A stretch of 7,566 bases of DNA from an uncultured Collinsella sp. (GCA_958346165.1 CATVQO010000062.1:1-7566); one strand, 5' to 3'; shown: positions 1-4,987, counted from the first letter of the stretch. Translations and numbers: made by a program. Notes: generated by a model from the letters alone, not told the origin.

Positions 1-32
1 ATGTTGTCATCGTCCTCGACGTAATAGATCAT
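1..32 (-). CDS. Response regulator, N-terminal fragment (PhoB-like start), cut by window edge
   Basis: Only the first ten codons and two bases of the next are inside the window; they read MIYYVEDDDN. A short beta strand followed by an acidic cluster (E-D-D-D) is the usual opening of a CheY-like receiver domain, whose acidic residues bind magnesium beside the phosphorylated aspartate. Openings of the form MIYxVEDD are familiar from PhoB-type OmpR-family regulators, which makes a phosphate-regulon role plausible next to pstB; the output domain cannot be seen. I chose the ATG at 32-30 because AAGGGG lies 6 nt upstream. An in-frame ATG at 56-54 would add eight residues (MPAAKGFN) and has no good ribosome binding site. 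The gene follows pstB on the same strand, 64 bp downstream, so co-transcription is likely. Confidence 0.75.
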   Translation of the reverse strand, partial: MIYYVEDDDN

Positions 33-72
33 GTTGAACCCCTTTGCGGCCGGCATGACCGCATCTTAACCC

Positions 73-86
73 TAAAGGTACCTTTA
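73..86. repeat. 14-bp perfect palindrome between pstB and the downstream regulator
   Basis: TAAAGGTACCTTTA is self-complementary over all 14 bases and lies in the short gap between the pstB stop codon and the next start. As DNA it could be a dimer-binding site. As RNA it would make a poor hairpin because there is no loop, and no T-run follows it, so it is not an intrinsic terminator. Its function is unknown. Confidence 0.4.
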
Positions 87-96
87 CTAGATGGTA

Positions 97-972
97 TCAG
101 CCAAAACGCCCCGTCAAATAATCCGCCGTGCGCGGATCGGTCGGATTCTTGAAGAGTTGCGCGGTGGGCGCGTGCTCCACCAGCTCACCCAGCAAAAAGA
201 ATGCGACCGAATCGGAGATACGCGCCGCCTGCTGCATATTGTGCGTAACGACCACGAGCGTGCAGGTCTCTTTGAGCTCGCAGGCCAGCTGCTCCACCAC
301 CAGCGTCGATACGGGATCGAGTGCCGAGGTCGGCTCGTCCATCAGCAGAATGTCGGGCTGCACGGCAAGTGCGCGGGCGATGCACAGGCGCTGCTGCTGG
401 CCGCCCGAAAGACCCAGACCCGACTCTTTGAGCTTGTCCTTGGCCTCGTCCCACAGGGCGGCGCGTCGCAGGGAGTCTTCGACCAGCTCGTCGAGCACGA
501 CGCGATCGCGCACACCCATACCGCGCGGCCCATAGGCGACGTTGTCGTAGATGCTCATGGGAAACGGGTTGGGGCGCTGGAACACCATGCCCACGCGCTG
601 GCGAAGGCGGCAGATGTCGTAGTCGCCCAGGATATCTTGACCATCGAGCGCAATCTTGCCCTCGATTCGGCAGTCCTTGATGCCGTCGTTCATGCGGTTA
701 AAGCAGCGCAGCAACGTGGACTTTCCGCAGCCCGAAGGCCCGATGAACGAGGTAATCTGCTTGTCGCGGATCTTGATATTCACATCCTTGAGCGCATGGT
801 GGTCGCCATAGAACAGGTCGAGGCCCTCAACATCGATTCGCGTCGGCGAGGCGGCAAGATCCTCTGCCGTGGGGCGAGTCGCATCCCCAACCTCGCGCTC
901 GTGCGCGGCCTCGGCCTGCGCTTTCATGAGTTCTTCAAGCTCCGTGGGCTCCACAGCCGCAGCAGCCGTCAT
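97..972 (-). CDS. pstB: Phosphate ABC transporter ATP-binding protein PstB
   Basis: This is the cytoplasmic ATPase that powers high-affinity phosphate import with the PstC/PstA permeases and the binding protein PstS; in many bacteria it also takes part in phosphate signalling through PhoU. The 291 residues show a complete ABC domain: Walker A GPSGCGKS (about 78-85), Q-loop region VFQRPNPFP (130-138), signature LSGGQQQR (188-195), Walker B ILLMDEP (208-214) with TSALDP, and switch histidine in [11 protein letters not shown] (240-250). The [16 protein letters not shown] stretch is typical of PstB. The ATG at 972 has GGAGG 8 nt upstream; the in-frame GTG at 987 would place that GGAGG inside the coding region, so I reject it. 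About 44 residues precede the ABC core, some 30 more than in E. coli PstB; they are rich in Ala and Glu with no recognised motif. No pstSCA genes lie upstream; the preceding gene is a histidine kinase. Confidence 0.95.
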   Translation of the reverse strand: MTAAAAVEPTELEELMKAQAEAAHEREVGDATRPTAEDLAASPTRIDVEGLDLFYGDHHALKDVNIKIRDKQITSFIGPSGCGKSTLLRCFNRMNDGIKDCRIEGKIALDGQDILGDYDICRLRQRVGMVFQRPNPFPMSIYDNVAYGPRGMGVRDRVVLDELVEDSLRRAALWDEAKDKLKESGLGLSGGQQQRLCIARALAVQPDILLMDEPTSALDPVSTLVVEQLACELKETCTLVVVTHNMQQAARISDSVAFFLLGELVEHAPTAQLFKNPTDPRTADYLTGRFG

Positions 973-987
973 ACCGCATACCTCCAC

Positions 988-1013
988 ATCGATATCAATT
1001 CAGCAGTATCGAT
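988..1013. repeat. Inverted repeat just upstream of the pstB ribosome binding site
   Basis: ATCGATA (988-994) and TATCGAT (1007-1013) are perfect 7-bp inverted arms separated by 12 nt. They sit 2 nt upstream, in the pstB sense, of the GGAGG ribosome binding site. The repeat could be an operator, or an RNA hairpin that affects pstB translation. ATCGAT is itself palindromic, so each arm could also pair with itself, which weakens the case. Confidence 0.35.
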
Positions 1014-1048
1014 AGTAGGAATCGCGGCTCATATGCACGTGAGCGCAT

Positions 1049-1065
1049 TGTCAAGTGTTTGTAAG
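1049..1065 (-). promoter_or_regulatory. Possible pstB promoter -35 and Pho-box-like repeat
   Basis: Minus-strand reading gives CTTACA-AACAC-TTGACA. TTGACA (1054-1049) is a perfect sigma-70 -35 hexamer, but nothing good stands 16-18 nt further on; the best -10 is TATGAG at 15 nt. CTTACA and TTGACA start 11 bp apart and match at 4 of 6 positions, the spacing used by PhoB/PhoP-type regulators. The 103-bp gap between the kinase stop and the pstB start leaves room for a separate promoter. Both readings are tentative. Confidence 0.3.
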
Positions 1066-1075
1066 GGCACGCTGG

Positions 1076-2314
1076 CTATGCGGCGGGCAGCTCGATGGTG
1101 AATATCGTGTGTTCGGGCGTCGATTCACATGCAACGGTACCGCCGTGCGCGCATACGATCTCCTTGGCGATGGCAAGCCCCAGTCCAGCGCCGCCGCGAT
1201 TGGTCGCACGCGCCGCATCCAGGCGATAGAACTTCTCAAAGATCACCTTGAGCTTAGCCGCAGGGATGGGATCGCCCTGATTGATAAAGCGCACGCGCAC
1301 GCCACCGCCGTCCCGGCGTCTGGCCTCGATCGTGATGGTCGAGCCCTCATAGCTATAGGCAATAGCGTTTTTCATGATGTTGTTGAACACGCGAGCCATT
1401 TTGTCGCCATCCACGAGCACCGTCAGGTCCTCGCGAATATCAACTTGGACTTCCTTATGCTGCTCGTTGAGGATGGGATAGAACTCGTCAGTCACCTGAG
1501 CCAGCAGCAACCCCAGATCAACATAGCCGCGCGTGAGCACGATATCGTGGAAGTCAAAACGCGTGATATCGAAGAACTCTTCGATGAGCGTATCGAGCCG
1601 GTGCGCCTTGTCGAGCGCCACGCCCGTAAAGTGCGCACGTTGCTCAACCGGCAGCTCGGGAGCCTCTTGCAGCAGCGAAAGATAGCCCACCACACTGGCA
1701 AGCGGGGTGCGTAGGGCATGTGCCAAGTACGTGACCAAATCGTCCTTGCGATGCGACTCGTCACGCAGAGCTTGCTGCACCTTGCGCTCACGGTCACGCA
1801 CGCGGTTAAGGGCGCCCTCGACCTCCAAGAAGTCGCCGTCGATGTTATCCCAGGTGTCGGGGTGATCGATCAGGCGATCTTGAATACGAGCGGCCAGCAC
1901 ACAATCGGCATGCTGCTCGCCCTGCTCGTAGCCCTGGTAGTACAGGGCGCGGCCACACAAGAACAGCACGCACGCTGCAAGCGCCAGCACAAAGCCAAGC
2001 ATGTTGAATACAAAGCCGGCATCGAACAGCACCGGCCCTTCGATGCCGCCGAGCGCCATGGCGCCAATCGCCAACGTCATGGCCCACGCGGCGCCGCCAA
2101 TCACCACGCAGCGGCACACGATCTTAAATCGATCGATCAGCAAAAAGCCGACAAGCAGCACCGCCAAGATTCCGACGATGTTGTCGATGCCAATCAGCAG
2201 CAGGCTCAGCAAAAAGAGCAGCACCGTTGCAAGCGCGCGGTTGTCGACGACCGACCTCACGTATTCAAAGAGCCGATCGGGCACCTCGAACGCTTGCCTA
2301 TCGTCTTTTGTCAT
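1076..2314 (-). CDS. VanS-type membrane sensor histidine kinase
   Basis: A 412-residue sensor kinase that should phosphorylate the regulator encoded just upstream. Four hydrophobic segments (about 28-41, 44-60, 67-90 and 97-121) have very short connecting loops, so there is no sizeable extracellular sensor domain and detection may occur in or at the membrane. A linker (about 130-190) leads to the HisKA region DLVTYLAHALRTPLASVVGY with candidate phospho-acceptor His199. The catalytic domain has an N-box around N312-N316 (FNNIMKNA), a G1-like INQGDPIP (344-351), an F-box FEKFYRLD (359-366) and the G2 box GGAGLGLAIAKEIV (374-387). The wording of the N-, F- and G2-boxes is characteristic of VanS-type kinases. 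The residue after the phospho-histidine is Ala, where Asp or Glu is usual. The ATG at 2314 has GAGG 8 nt upstream, and only 26 nt separate it from the regulator stop, so the two form one operon. Ligand unknown. Confidence 0.9.
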   Translation of the reverse strand: MTKDDRQAFEVPDRLFEYVRSVVDNRALATVLLFLLSLLLIGIDNIVGILAVLLVGFLLIDRFKIVCRCVVIGGAAWAMTLAIGAMALGGIEGPVLFDAGFVFNMLGFVLALAACVLFLCGRALYYQGYEQGEQHADCVLAARIQDRLIDHPDTWDNIDGDFLEVEGALNRVRDRERKVQQALRDESHRKDDLVTYLAHALRTPLASVVGYLSLLQEAPELPVEQRAHFTGVALDKAHRLDTLIEEFFDITRFDFHDIVLTRGYVDLGLLLAQVTDEFYPILNEQHKEVQVDIREDLTVLVDGDKMARVFNNIMKNAIAYSYEGSTITIEARRRDGGGVRVRFINQGDPIPAAKLKVIFEKFYRLDAARATNRGGAGLGLAIAKEIVCAHGGTVACESTPEHTIFTIELPAA

Positions 2315-2340
2315 ATCAAGATCCTCACAAGCGAAAAGCG

Positions 2341-3036
2341 TTATTCGATGATGTAGCCGACGCCCCAGACGTTTTTGATAAAGCGTGGCTTTTGTGCGTC
2401 GTCGCCGATCTTTTCACGCAAGTGGCGAATATGCACCATCACCGTATTGTTGGAGCCGGGCATAAAGTCCTCGTTCCACACCGCGCGGAACAGGTCCTCC
2501 ACGGCCACCACGCTGCCGCGATGCTCGACCAGATACAGCAAGATTGAATACTCGGTGGGCGTGAGGCGAACCGGTGAACCGTCCACCGTCACGGAACGAG
2601 CATCGCGGTTGATCTCCAAGCCGTCGAGCTGGAGGGTCGGCGACTCGGCCGCCTGTGCGCGGCTACCGTAGCTGGTGTAGCGGCGAAGCTGAGCGTGCAC
2701 GCGCGCGATGAGCTCCAGAGGACGAAACGGCTTAACCACGTAATCGTCCGCGCCAAGCGAAAGGCCCTCGATCTTGTCTTGCTGGGCATCGCGCGCCGTC
2801 AGCATGATCACGGGATAGGTATGGCTGGAACGGATCGTACGCAGCAGCTCAAAGCCATCGATATCGGGCAGCATGACATCCAGCAGCGCCAGATCGAACT
2901 CCTGCTCCAAGATTGCCTTGGCAGCATCGGCCCCGCTATAGGCAATCTGGACATCAAAGCCCTCTTTTGTAAGGTAGATACCAACCAAGTCGGCGATGGC
3001 CTTTTCGTCATCAACTACCAAAATGCGCTCGTTCAT
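2341..3036 (-). CDS. VanR-type response regulator (OmpR/PhoB family)
   Basis: A 231-residue DNA-binding regulator. The receiver domain (1-120) has the acidic pair D9-D10, phospho-acceptor D53 in LLDVMLPDIDGFELL, switch Thr80 in VIMLTARD, and Lys102 in DDYVVKPFRPLELIARV. The KPFRPLELIARV-x-AQLRRY run is strongly VanR-like. The winged-helix output domain (about 135-231) shows LTPTEYSILLYL, a recognition helix around NNTVMVHIRHLREKI (197-210) and the wing ending VWGVGYII. All key residues are present, so it should be a working phosphorylation-dependent regulator. The ATG at 3036 has AGGAG 5 nt upstream. It is the first gene of the minus-strand operon, followed by its likely partner kinase, and is divergent from the D,D-carboxypeptidase gene. 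No vanH, vanA or vanX gene is present, so the VanR resemblance does not show glycopeptide resistance. Confidence 0.93.
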   Translation of the reverse strand: MNERILVVDDEKAIADLVGIYLTKEGFDVQIAYSGADAAKAILEQEFDLALLDVMLPDIDGFELLRTIRSSHTYPVIMLTARDAQQDKIEGLSLGADDYVVKPFRPLELIARVHAQLRRYTSYGSRAQAAESPTLQLDGLEINRDARSVTVDGSPVRLTPTEYSILLYLVEHRGSVVAVEDLFRAVWNEDFMPGSNNTVMVHIRHLREKIGDDAQKPRFIKNVWGVGYIIE

Positions 3037-3056
3037 GCGTGCTCCTCTCGCGCTCC

Positions 3057-3062
3057 ATTATG
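3057..3062 (-). promoter_or_regulatory. Candidate -10 element of the vanR-like/vanS-like operon
   Basis: Minus-strand CATAAT lies 20 nt upstream of the regulator ATG, on the far side of its ribosome binding site. No good -35 hexamer is found at 16-18 nt; TTGTGT occurs at 20 nt. A weak -35 next to the palindrome at 3096-3122 would fit an activator-dependent, self-regulated promoter. This is an inference from the sequence pattern only. Confidence 0.35.
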
Positions 3063-3095
3063 CCCGAGGGGGCGCCCGTCACACACAACAAGCGT

Positions 3096-3122
3096 GGGTG
3101 ATTAAGTCGGCCTTAAGCACCC
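3096..3122. promoter_or_regulatory. 27-bp palindrome and direct repeat, candidate operator for the VanR-type regulator
   Basis: Outer arms GGGTG (3096-3100) and CACCC (3118-3122) pair perfectly, and inner arms TTAAG (3102-3106) and CTTAA (3112-3116) pair perfectly, with one mismatched position between them and five central bases. The same stretch holds a direct repeat, TTAAG at 3102-3106 and 3113-3117, whose copies start 11 bp apart. That is one helical turn and the usual subsite spacing for OmpR-family regulators. The site is 60 bp upstream of the regulator gene, just beyond its presumed -10, and about 70 bp upstream of the presumed carboxypeptidase -10, so a bound regulator could act on both divergent genes. 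Binding itself is inferred. Confidence 0.5.
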
Positions 3123-3126
3123 TTGT

Positions 3127-3138
3127 GCCCGTTCGGGC
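3127..3138. repeat. Small perfect inverted repeat in the divergent promoter region
   Basis: GCCCG (3127-3131) and CGGGC (3134-3138) flank a 2-nt centre. It adjoins the larger palindrome and lies upstream of the presumed carboxypeptidase transcription start. It is short and GC-rich, so it may be chance. Confidence 0.2.
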
Positions 3139-3188
3139 GCGGATGTGGGCCACGCACGCACGCGATGATCGCCGACGCCGGCAAACGA

Positions 3189-3194
3189 TATACT
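3189..3194 (+). promoter_or_regulatory. Candidate -10 element for the D,D-carboxypeptidase gene
   Basis: TATACT matches the sigma-70 -10 consensus at 5 of 6 positions and lies in an otherwise GC-rich region. No clear -35 is present 16-18 nt upstream, which would suit an activated promoter. Transcription would start near 3201, giving a leader of about 33 nt before the GTG at 3234. The ATG at 3165 would then be outside the transcript, which supports the later start. Confidence 0.4.
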
Positions 3195-3233
3195 CTTGTT
3201 CCAGAAGAGACCATCCCGTCGAAAGCGAAATCC

Positions 3234-4574
3234 GTGAAGTCCCTCACCTCTTTTGCAAAGCGCTCAGCCCAGCTTGCCGCCGGCTTTGTCTGCGCTATCG
3301 CCCTTGCCGCTGGCGTGCCCACCGTCGCCGGCGCCCAAGTGCTTACGACCGACAATGTTTGCGGCAAAACCGCCGATGCGCGCGGCATCACGGCCGAAAA
3401 CCTGCCCGATATCGATGCGACCAATGCCCTCGTCATGGGCAAAGACGGCACCGTCTACTATGGGCGCGGCGCCGATGAGCAGGTCAAAATTGCCTCGATC
3501 ACCAAGGTCATGACCGCAATCCTAACCGTCGAGAATTGCAAGATGGACGAGAAGGTCACGGTGAGCAACGCTGCAGCCACCGTGGGCAATTCGACCGCCG
3601 GCTTGCTCGAAGGCGACAAGCTTACCGTGGAGCAGGCGCTGCGCGGCCTGATGATTCCCTCGGGCAACGACGCCGCCATCGTGCTCGCCGAATATGTGGG
3701 CAAGAAGATCGACCCTAAGACCAAAGACGCCGAGGCCACCTTTGTGAAGGCCATGAACGAGCGCGCTAAGAAGCTCGGCTGTACCGGTACGCTTTTTGAA
3801 AACCCGCATGGTCTGGACTTTGATGAGTGGGCTGGCGATATGCACTCAACCGCACATGACGTGGCGCTGATGATGCAGGAGGCCATGAAAAACGACACGA
3901 TCCGCGAGGTCGTAGCGAGCGAGGATTCCTGGATCGAGGTCACGGGCGCCGACGGCACCGACCATTCGCATTCCATGGACACGCATAACTATTTGCTGGG
4001 CCAAGATGGCAACATCGGCGGCAAGACCGGCACCACCGACGACGCGGGCTATTGCTTTACGAGCGCCTACAACCGCGACGGCGACGAGATCTACACCGTC
4101 GTTTTGAACTCCACCACCACCGACCAGCGCTTTACCGATACCGCAACCCTTGCCAATTGGTACTACGGCCACAAGGTCACGGTCGCGATCGCCAACACGC
4201 AGGAAAAGACCGCCAACGGCAACCCGCTTATGGCACGCATTAGCCAGACAGATTGGACGGACAAGACGATCGACGCCACGCTCGCCGACCCCACGGCGCA
4301 AGCGACCGTGTTTTCCCTTGCCGGCGAGGTGACCGAAAAGGTTAGCTACGACGATCTTTCGGGCACGGTGCATGTGGGCGACAAGGTGGGCAGCGTTACG
4401 CTCAAGCAGGACGGCACCAAGATTGCCGTCGTGGATTTGGTTGCCGACGAGGAAGGCTCGGGGCCGAATCCCATTGAGTGGCTCCTTGTGAAGCTCGACC
4501 GCCTGGGCCGCCGCATCGACAACCGCCCACTTGCGGCAGAGAGCGAGACCGTAGCCAAGGCACCCGAGGTGTAG
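3234..4574 (+). CDS. Secreted serine-type D-alanyl-D-alanine carboxypeptidase (PBP5/DacA family)
   Basis: This enzyme removes the terminal D-Ala from peptidoglycan stem pentapeptides outside the membrane, which limits crosslinking. Numbered from the GTG start (446 residues), a signal peptide with basic n-region (MKSLTSFAKR), hydrophobic core and likely cleavage after VAGA (about residue 34) is followed by all three penicilloyl-serine transferase motifs: S88-x-x-K91 in ASITKVMT, S143-G-N145 in IPSGNDAA, and K264-T-G in GGKTGTTDDAGYC. A beta-rich C-terminal domain (about 345-405) resembles that of PBP5. The tail IEWLLVKLDRLGRR (414-427) could be an amphipathic membrane anchor. The frame is open back to TTG 3123 and has ATG 3165, but those starts would place 23-37 extra residues before the signal peptide and lack a good ribosome binding site; GTG 3234 has only a weak GAAAG 8 nt upstream, so the start is uncertain. 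The gene is divergent from the VanR-type regulator and ends 28 nt before a terminator. Confidence 0.93.
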   Translation: MKSLTSFAKRSAQLAAGFVCAIALAAGVPTVAGAQVLTTDNVCGKTADARGITAENLPDIDATNALVMGKDGTVYYGRGADEQVKIASITKVMTAILTVENCKMDEKVTVSNAAATVGNSTAGLLEGDKLTVEQALRGLMIPSGNDAAIVLAEYVGKKIDPKTKDAEATFVKAMNERAKKLGCTGTLFENPHGLDFDEWAGDMHSTAHDVALMMQEAMKNDTIREVVASEDSWIEVTGADGTDHSHSMDTHNYLLGQDGNIGGKTGTTDDAGYCFTSAYNRDGDEIYTVVLNSTTTDQRFTDTATLANWYYGHKVTVAIANTQEKTANGNPLMARISQTDWTDKTIDATLADPTAQATVFSLAGEVTEKVSYDDLSGTVHVGDKVGSVTLKQDGTKIAVVDLVADEEGSGPNPIEWLLVKLDRLGRRIDNRPLAAESETVAKAPEV

Positions 4575-4602
4575 GGCGCAAGAATAATAAGTCCACTGAA
4601 AG

Positions 4603-4631
4603 GAGGCGTCCGAAAGGATGCCTCTTTTTTT
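4603..4631 (+). terminator. Intrinsic terminator of the D,D-carboxypeptidase gene
   Basis: GAGGCGTCC (4603-4611) pairs with GGATGCCTC (4616-4624) over 9 bp with one G-U wobble around a GAAA tetraloop, followed directly by seven T residues. It is a textbook Rho-independent terminator for the plus-strand gene. Confidence 0.9.
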
Positions 4632-4633
4632 GA

Positions 4634-4650
4634 GGGTTCGAATCCCCAGC
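4634..4650 (+). repeat. tRNA-Ser T-arm fragment, inverted copy 1
   Basis: GGGTTCGAATCCCCAGC matches 17 of 17 bases of the T-arm and adjoining acceptor stem of the tRNA-Ser gene, but on the opposite strand from that gene, whose matching part lies at 4906-4922. No other tRNA parts adjoin it: there is no anticodon arm upstream and no CCA downstream, so it cannot be a working tRNA. The exact match argues for duplication, not chance. Confidence 0.7.
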
Positions 4651-4666
4651 TAACATTCTTCTAATT

Positions 4667-4692
4667 AAAAAAGGGCCCCAAATGGGACCCTT
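4667..4692 (-). terminator. Intrinsic terminator, distal copy of the tRNA-Ser terminator
   Basis: On the minus strand AAGGGTCCC pairs with GGGGCCCTT (9 bp with one G-U wobble) around an ATTT loop, followed by TTTTTT counting the stem's last two Ts. The stem and loop are identical to the copy at 4857-4882. It would catch minus-strand readthrough from the tRNA. Ts on the plus-strand side suggest it may work both ways as a barrier between the convergent transcripts. Confidence 0.75.
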
Positions 4693-4724
4693 CTTTAAAG
4701 TTAAACTGGCGGAGAGCTGGGGAT
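4667..4724 (-). repeat. Direct repeat copy 1: terminator plus tRNA-Ser 3' end
   Basis: This 58-bp stretch matches 4857-4914 at 53 of 58 positions, exactly 190 bp away. It comprises the terminator, the encoded CCA, the discriminator base, the 3' strand of the acceptor stem and the first T-stem bases of tRNA-Ser. The five differences all fall in the linker between hairpin and CCA; hairpin and tRNA parts are identical. The similarity stops abruptly at 4724, inside the T-arm. It looks like the 3' end of a second tRNA-Ser copy whose body has been lost or replaced. Confidence 0.75.
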
Positions 4725-4854
4725 GTCCGGGCATGCTACGCATGCCCTCCGGCTTCAAAGCCTGACGGCTTTTCGCCCACGGGCTACAAACGCTCTCGCG
4801 TTTGCTTAACGCCCGTGCCCTCTCGGGTTCGAATCCCCAGCCTCCTTTCTCCGC
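4709..4854. repeat. 146-bp hairpin-rich element with inverted ends derived from tRNA-Ser
   Basis: The ends are inverted repeats: GCGGAGA plus GCTGGGGAT (4709-4724) against ATCCCCAGC (4833-4841) plus TCTCCGC (4848-4854), interrupted by 6 nt on the right. Between them, nearly every base can pair: GGGCATGC/GCATGCCC with a 3-nt loop (4729-4747), AAAGCC/GGCTTT with a TGAC loop (4757-4772), and a nested pair CACGGGC/GCCCGTG (4778-4784 with 4811-4817) enclosing CAAACGC/GCGTTTG with a TCTC loop (4787-4804). No open reading frame of note, integrase or known transposon end is present. It resembles a small non-autonomous palindromic repeat (MITE- or REP-like) or a structured RNA. Its identity is unknown; spread through the genome would be the key evidence. 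Confidence 0.55.
4825..4841 (+). repeat. tRNA-Ser T-arm fragment, inverted copy 2
   Basis: A second exact copy of GGGTTCGAATCCCCAGC, 191 bp after the first and in the same orientation, opposite to the intact tRNA-Ser gene. It contains the right inverted end of the hairpin-rich element and lies 15 nt before the next terminator copy; the first copy lies 16 nt before its own. T-arm fragment, terminator and tRNA 3' end therefore recur in the same order as a tandem unit. Confidence 0.7.
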
Positions 4855-4856
4855 AC

Positions 4857-4882
4857 AAAAAAGGGCCCCAAATGGGACCCTT
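4857..4882 (-). terminator. Intrinsic terminator of tRNA-Ser
   Basis: Located 14 nt beyond the encoded CCA on the minus strand. AAGGGTCCC pairs with GGGGCCCTT around an ATTT loop, with TTTTTT counting the stem's last two Ts. Position and quality make it the main terminator for the tRNA transcript. Confidence 0.85.
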
Positions 4883-4914
4883 CTTCAAATTCGTACTGGC
4901 GGAGAGCTGGGGAT
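4857..4914 (-). repeat. Direct repeat copy 2: terminator plus 3' end of the intact tRNA-Ser
   Basis: This is the presumed parental copy of the 58-bp repeat, since here the tRNA 3' end continues into a complete tRNA gene. Copy 1 is at 4667-4724. Two repeats that share a tRNA 3' end and its downstream terminator resemble the flanks left by tRNA-targeted integration, but the 190-bp spacing is far too small for an intact mobile element. Confidence 0.7.
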
Positions 4915-4987
4915 TCGAACCCCAGATGCCCTTTTGGGGCATACTCGCTTAGCAGGCGAGCACCTTCGGCCTCTCGGTCAGCTCTCC
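4897..4987 (-). tRNA. tRNA-Ser (anticodon GCU), reads AGC and AGU
   Basis: Minus-strand reading folds into a class II cloverleaf. The acceptor stem is GGAGAGC/GCTCTCC, the anticodon stem CTCGC/GCGAG has loop CTGCTAA with anticodon GCT (4953-4951), the long variable arm ATGCCC/GGGCAT is typical of tRNA-Ser, and the T-arm is TGGGG/CCCCA with loop TTCGAAT. Discriminator G (4900) and an encoded CCA (4899-4897) follow. No key position is missing, so it should be functional. A promoter lies just upstream and a terminator 14 nt downstream, so it can be transcribed alone. Confidence 0.97.

Noticed and set aside
91..1101. Plus-strand 336-residue open frame antisense to pstB
   Set aside because: Long antisense frames are common opposite GC-rich genes. 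The pstB frame has all ABC motifs; this one has none.
3123..3233. Upstream TTG (3123) or ATG (3165) start for the carboxypeptidase
   Set aside because: Either would put a long non-hydrophobic stretch before a classic signal peptide, lacks a good ribosome binding site, and lies upstream of the likely -10 at 3189. Not fully excluded.
2341..4574. A vancomycin-resistance cluster
   Set aside because: Only VanR/VanS-type regulators are present. No D-Ala-D-Lac or D-Ala-D-Ser ligase, VanH dehydrogenase or VanX dipeptidase is seen, and the carboxypeptidase is the serine PBP5 type.
4634..4650. A second tRNA gene on the plus strand
   Set aside because: Only the T-arm and a few acceptor bases exist. 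There is no anticodon arm, D-arm or CCA, so it is a fragment.
4402..4758. Minus-strand 118-residue open frame overlapping the carboxypeptidase end and the repeat region
   Set aside because: It runs antisense through the carboxypeptidase 3' end, its terminator and tRNA-derived repeats. No domain or ribosome binding site was seen.
4575..4900. CRISPR array
   Set aside because: The repeats are few, unequal in type and partly inverted, are explained by tRNA and terminator sequence, and no cas genes are present.
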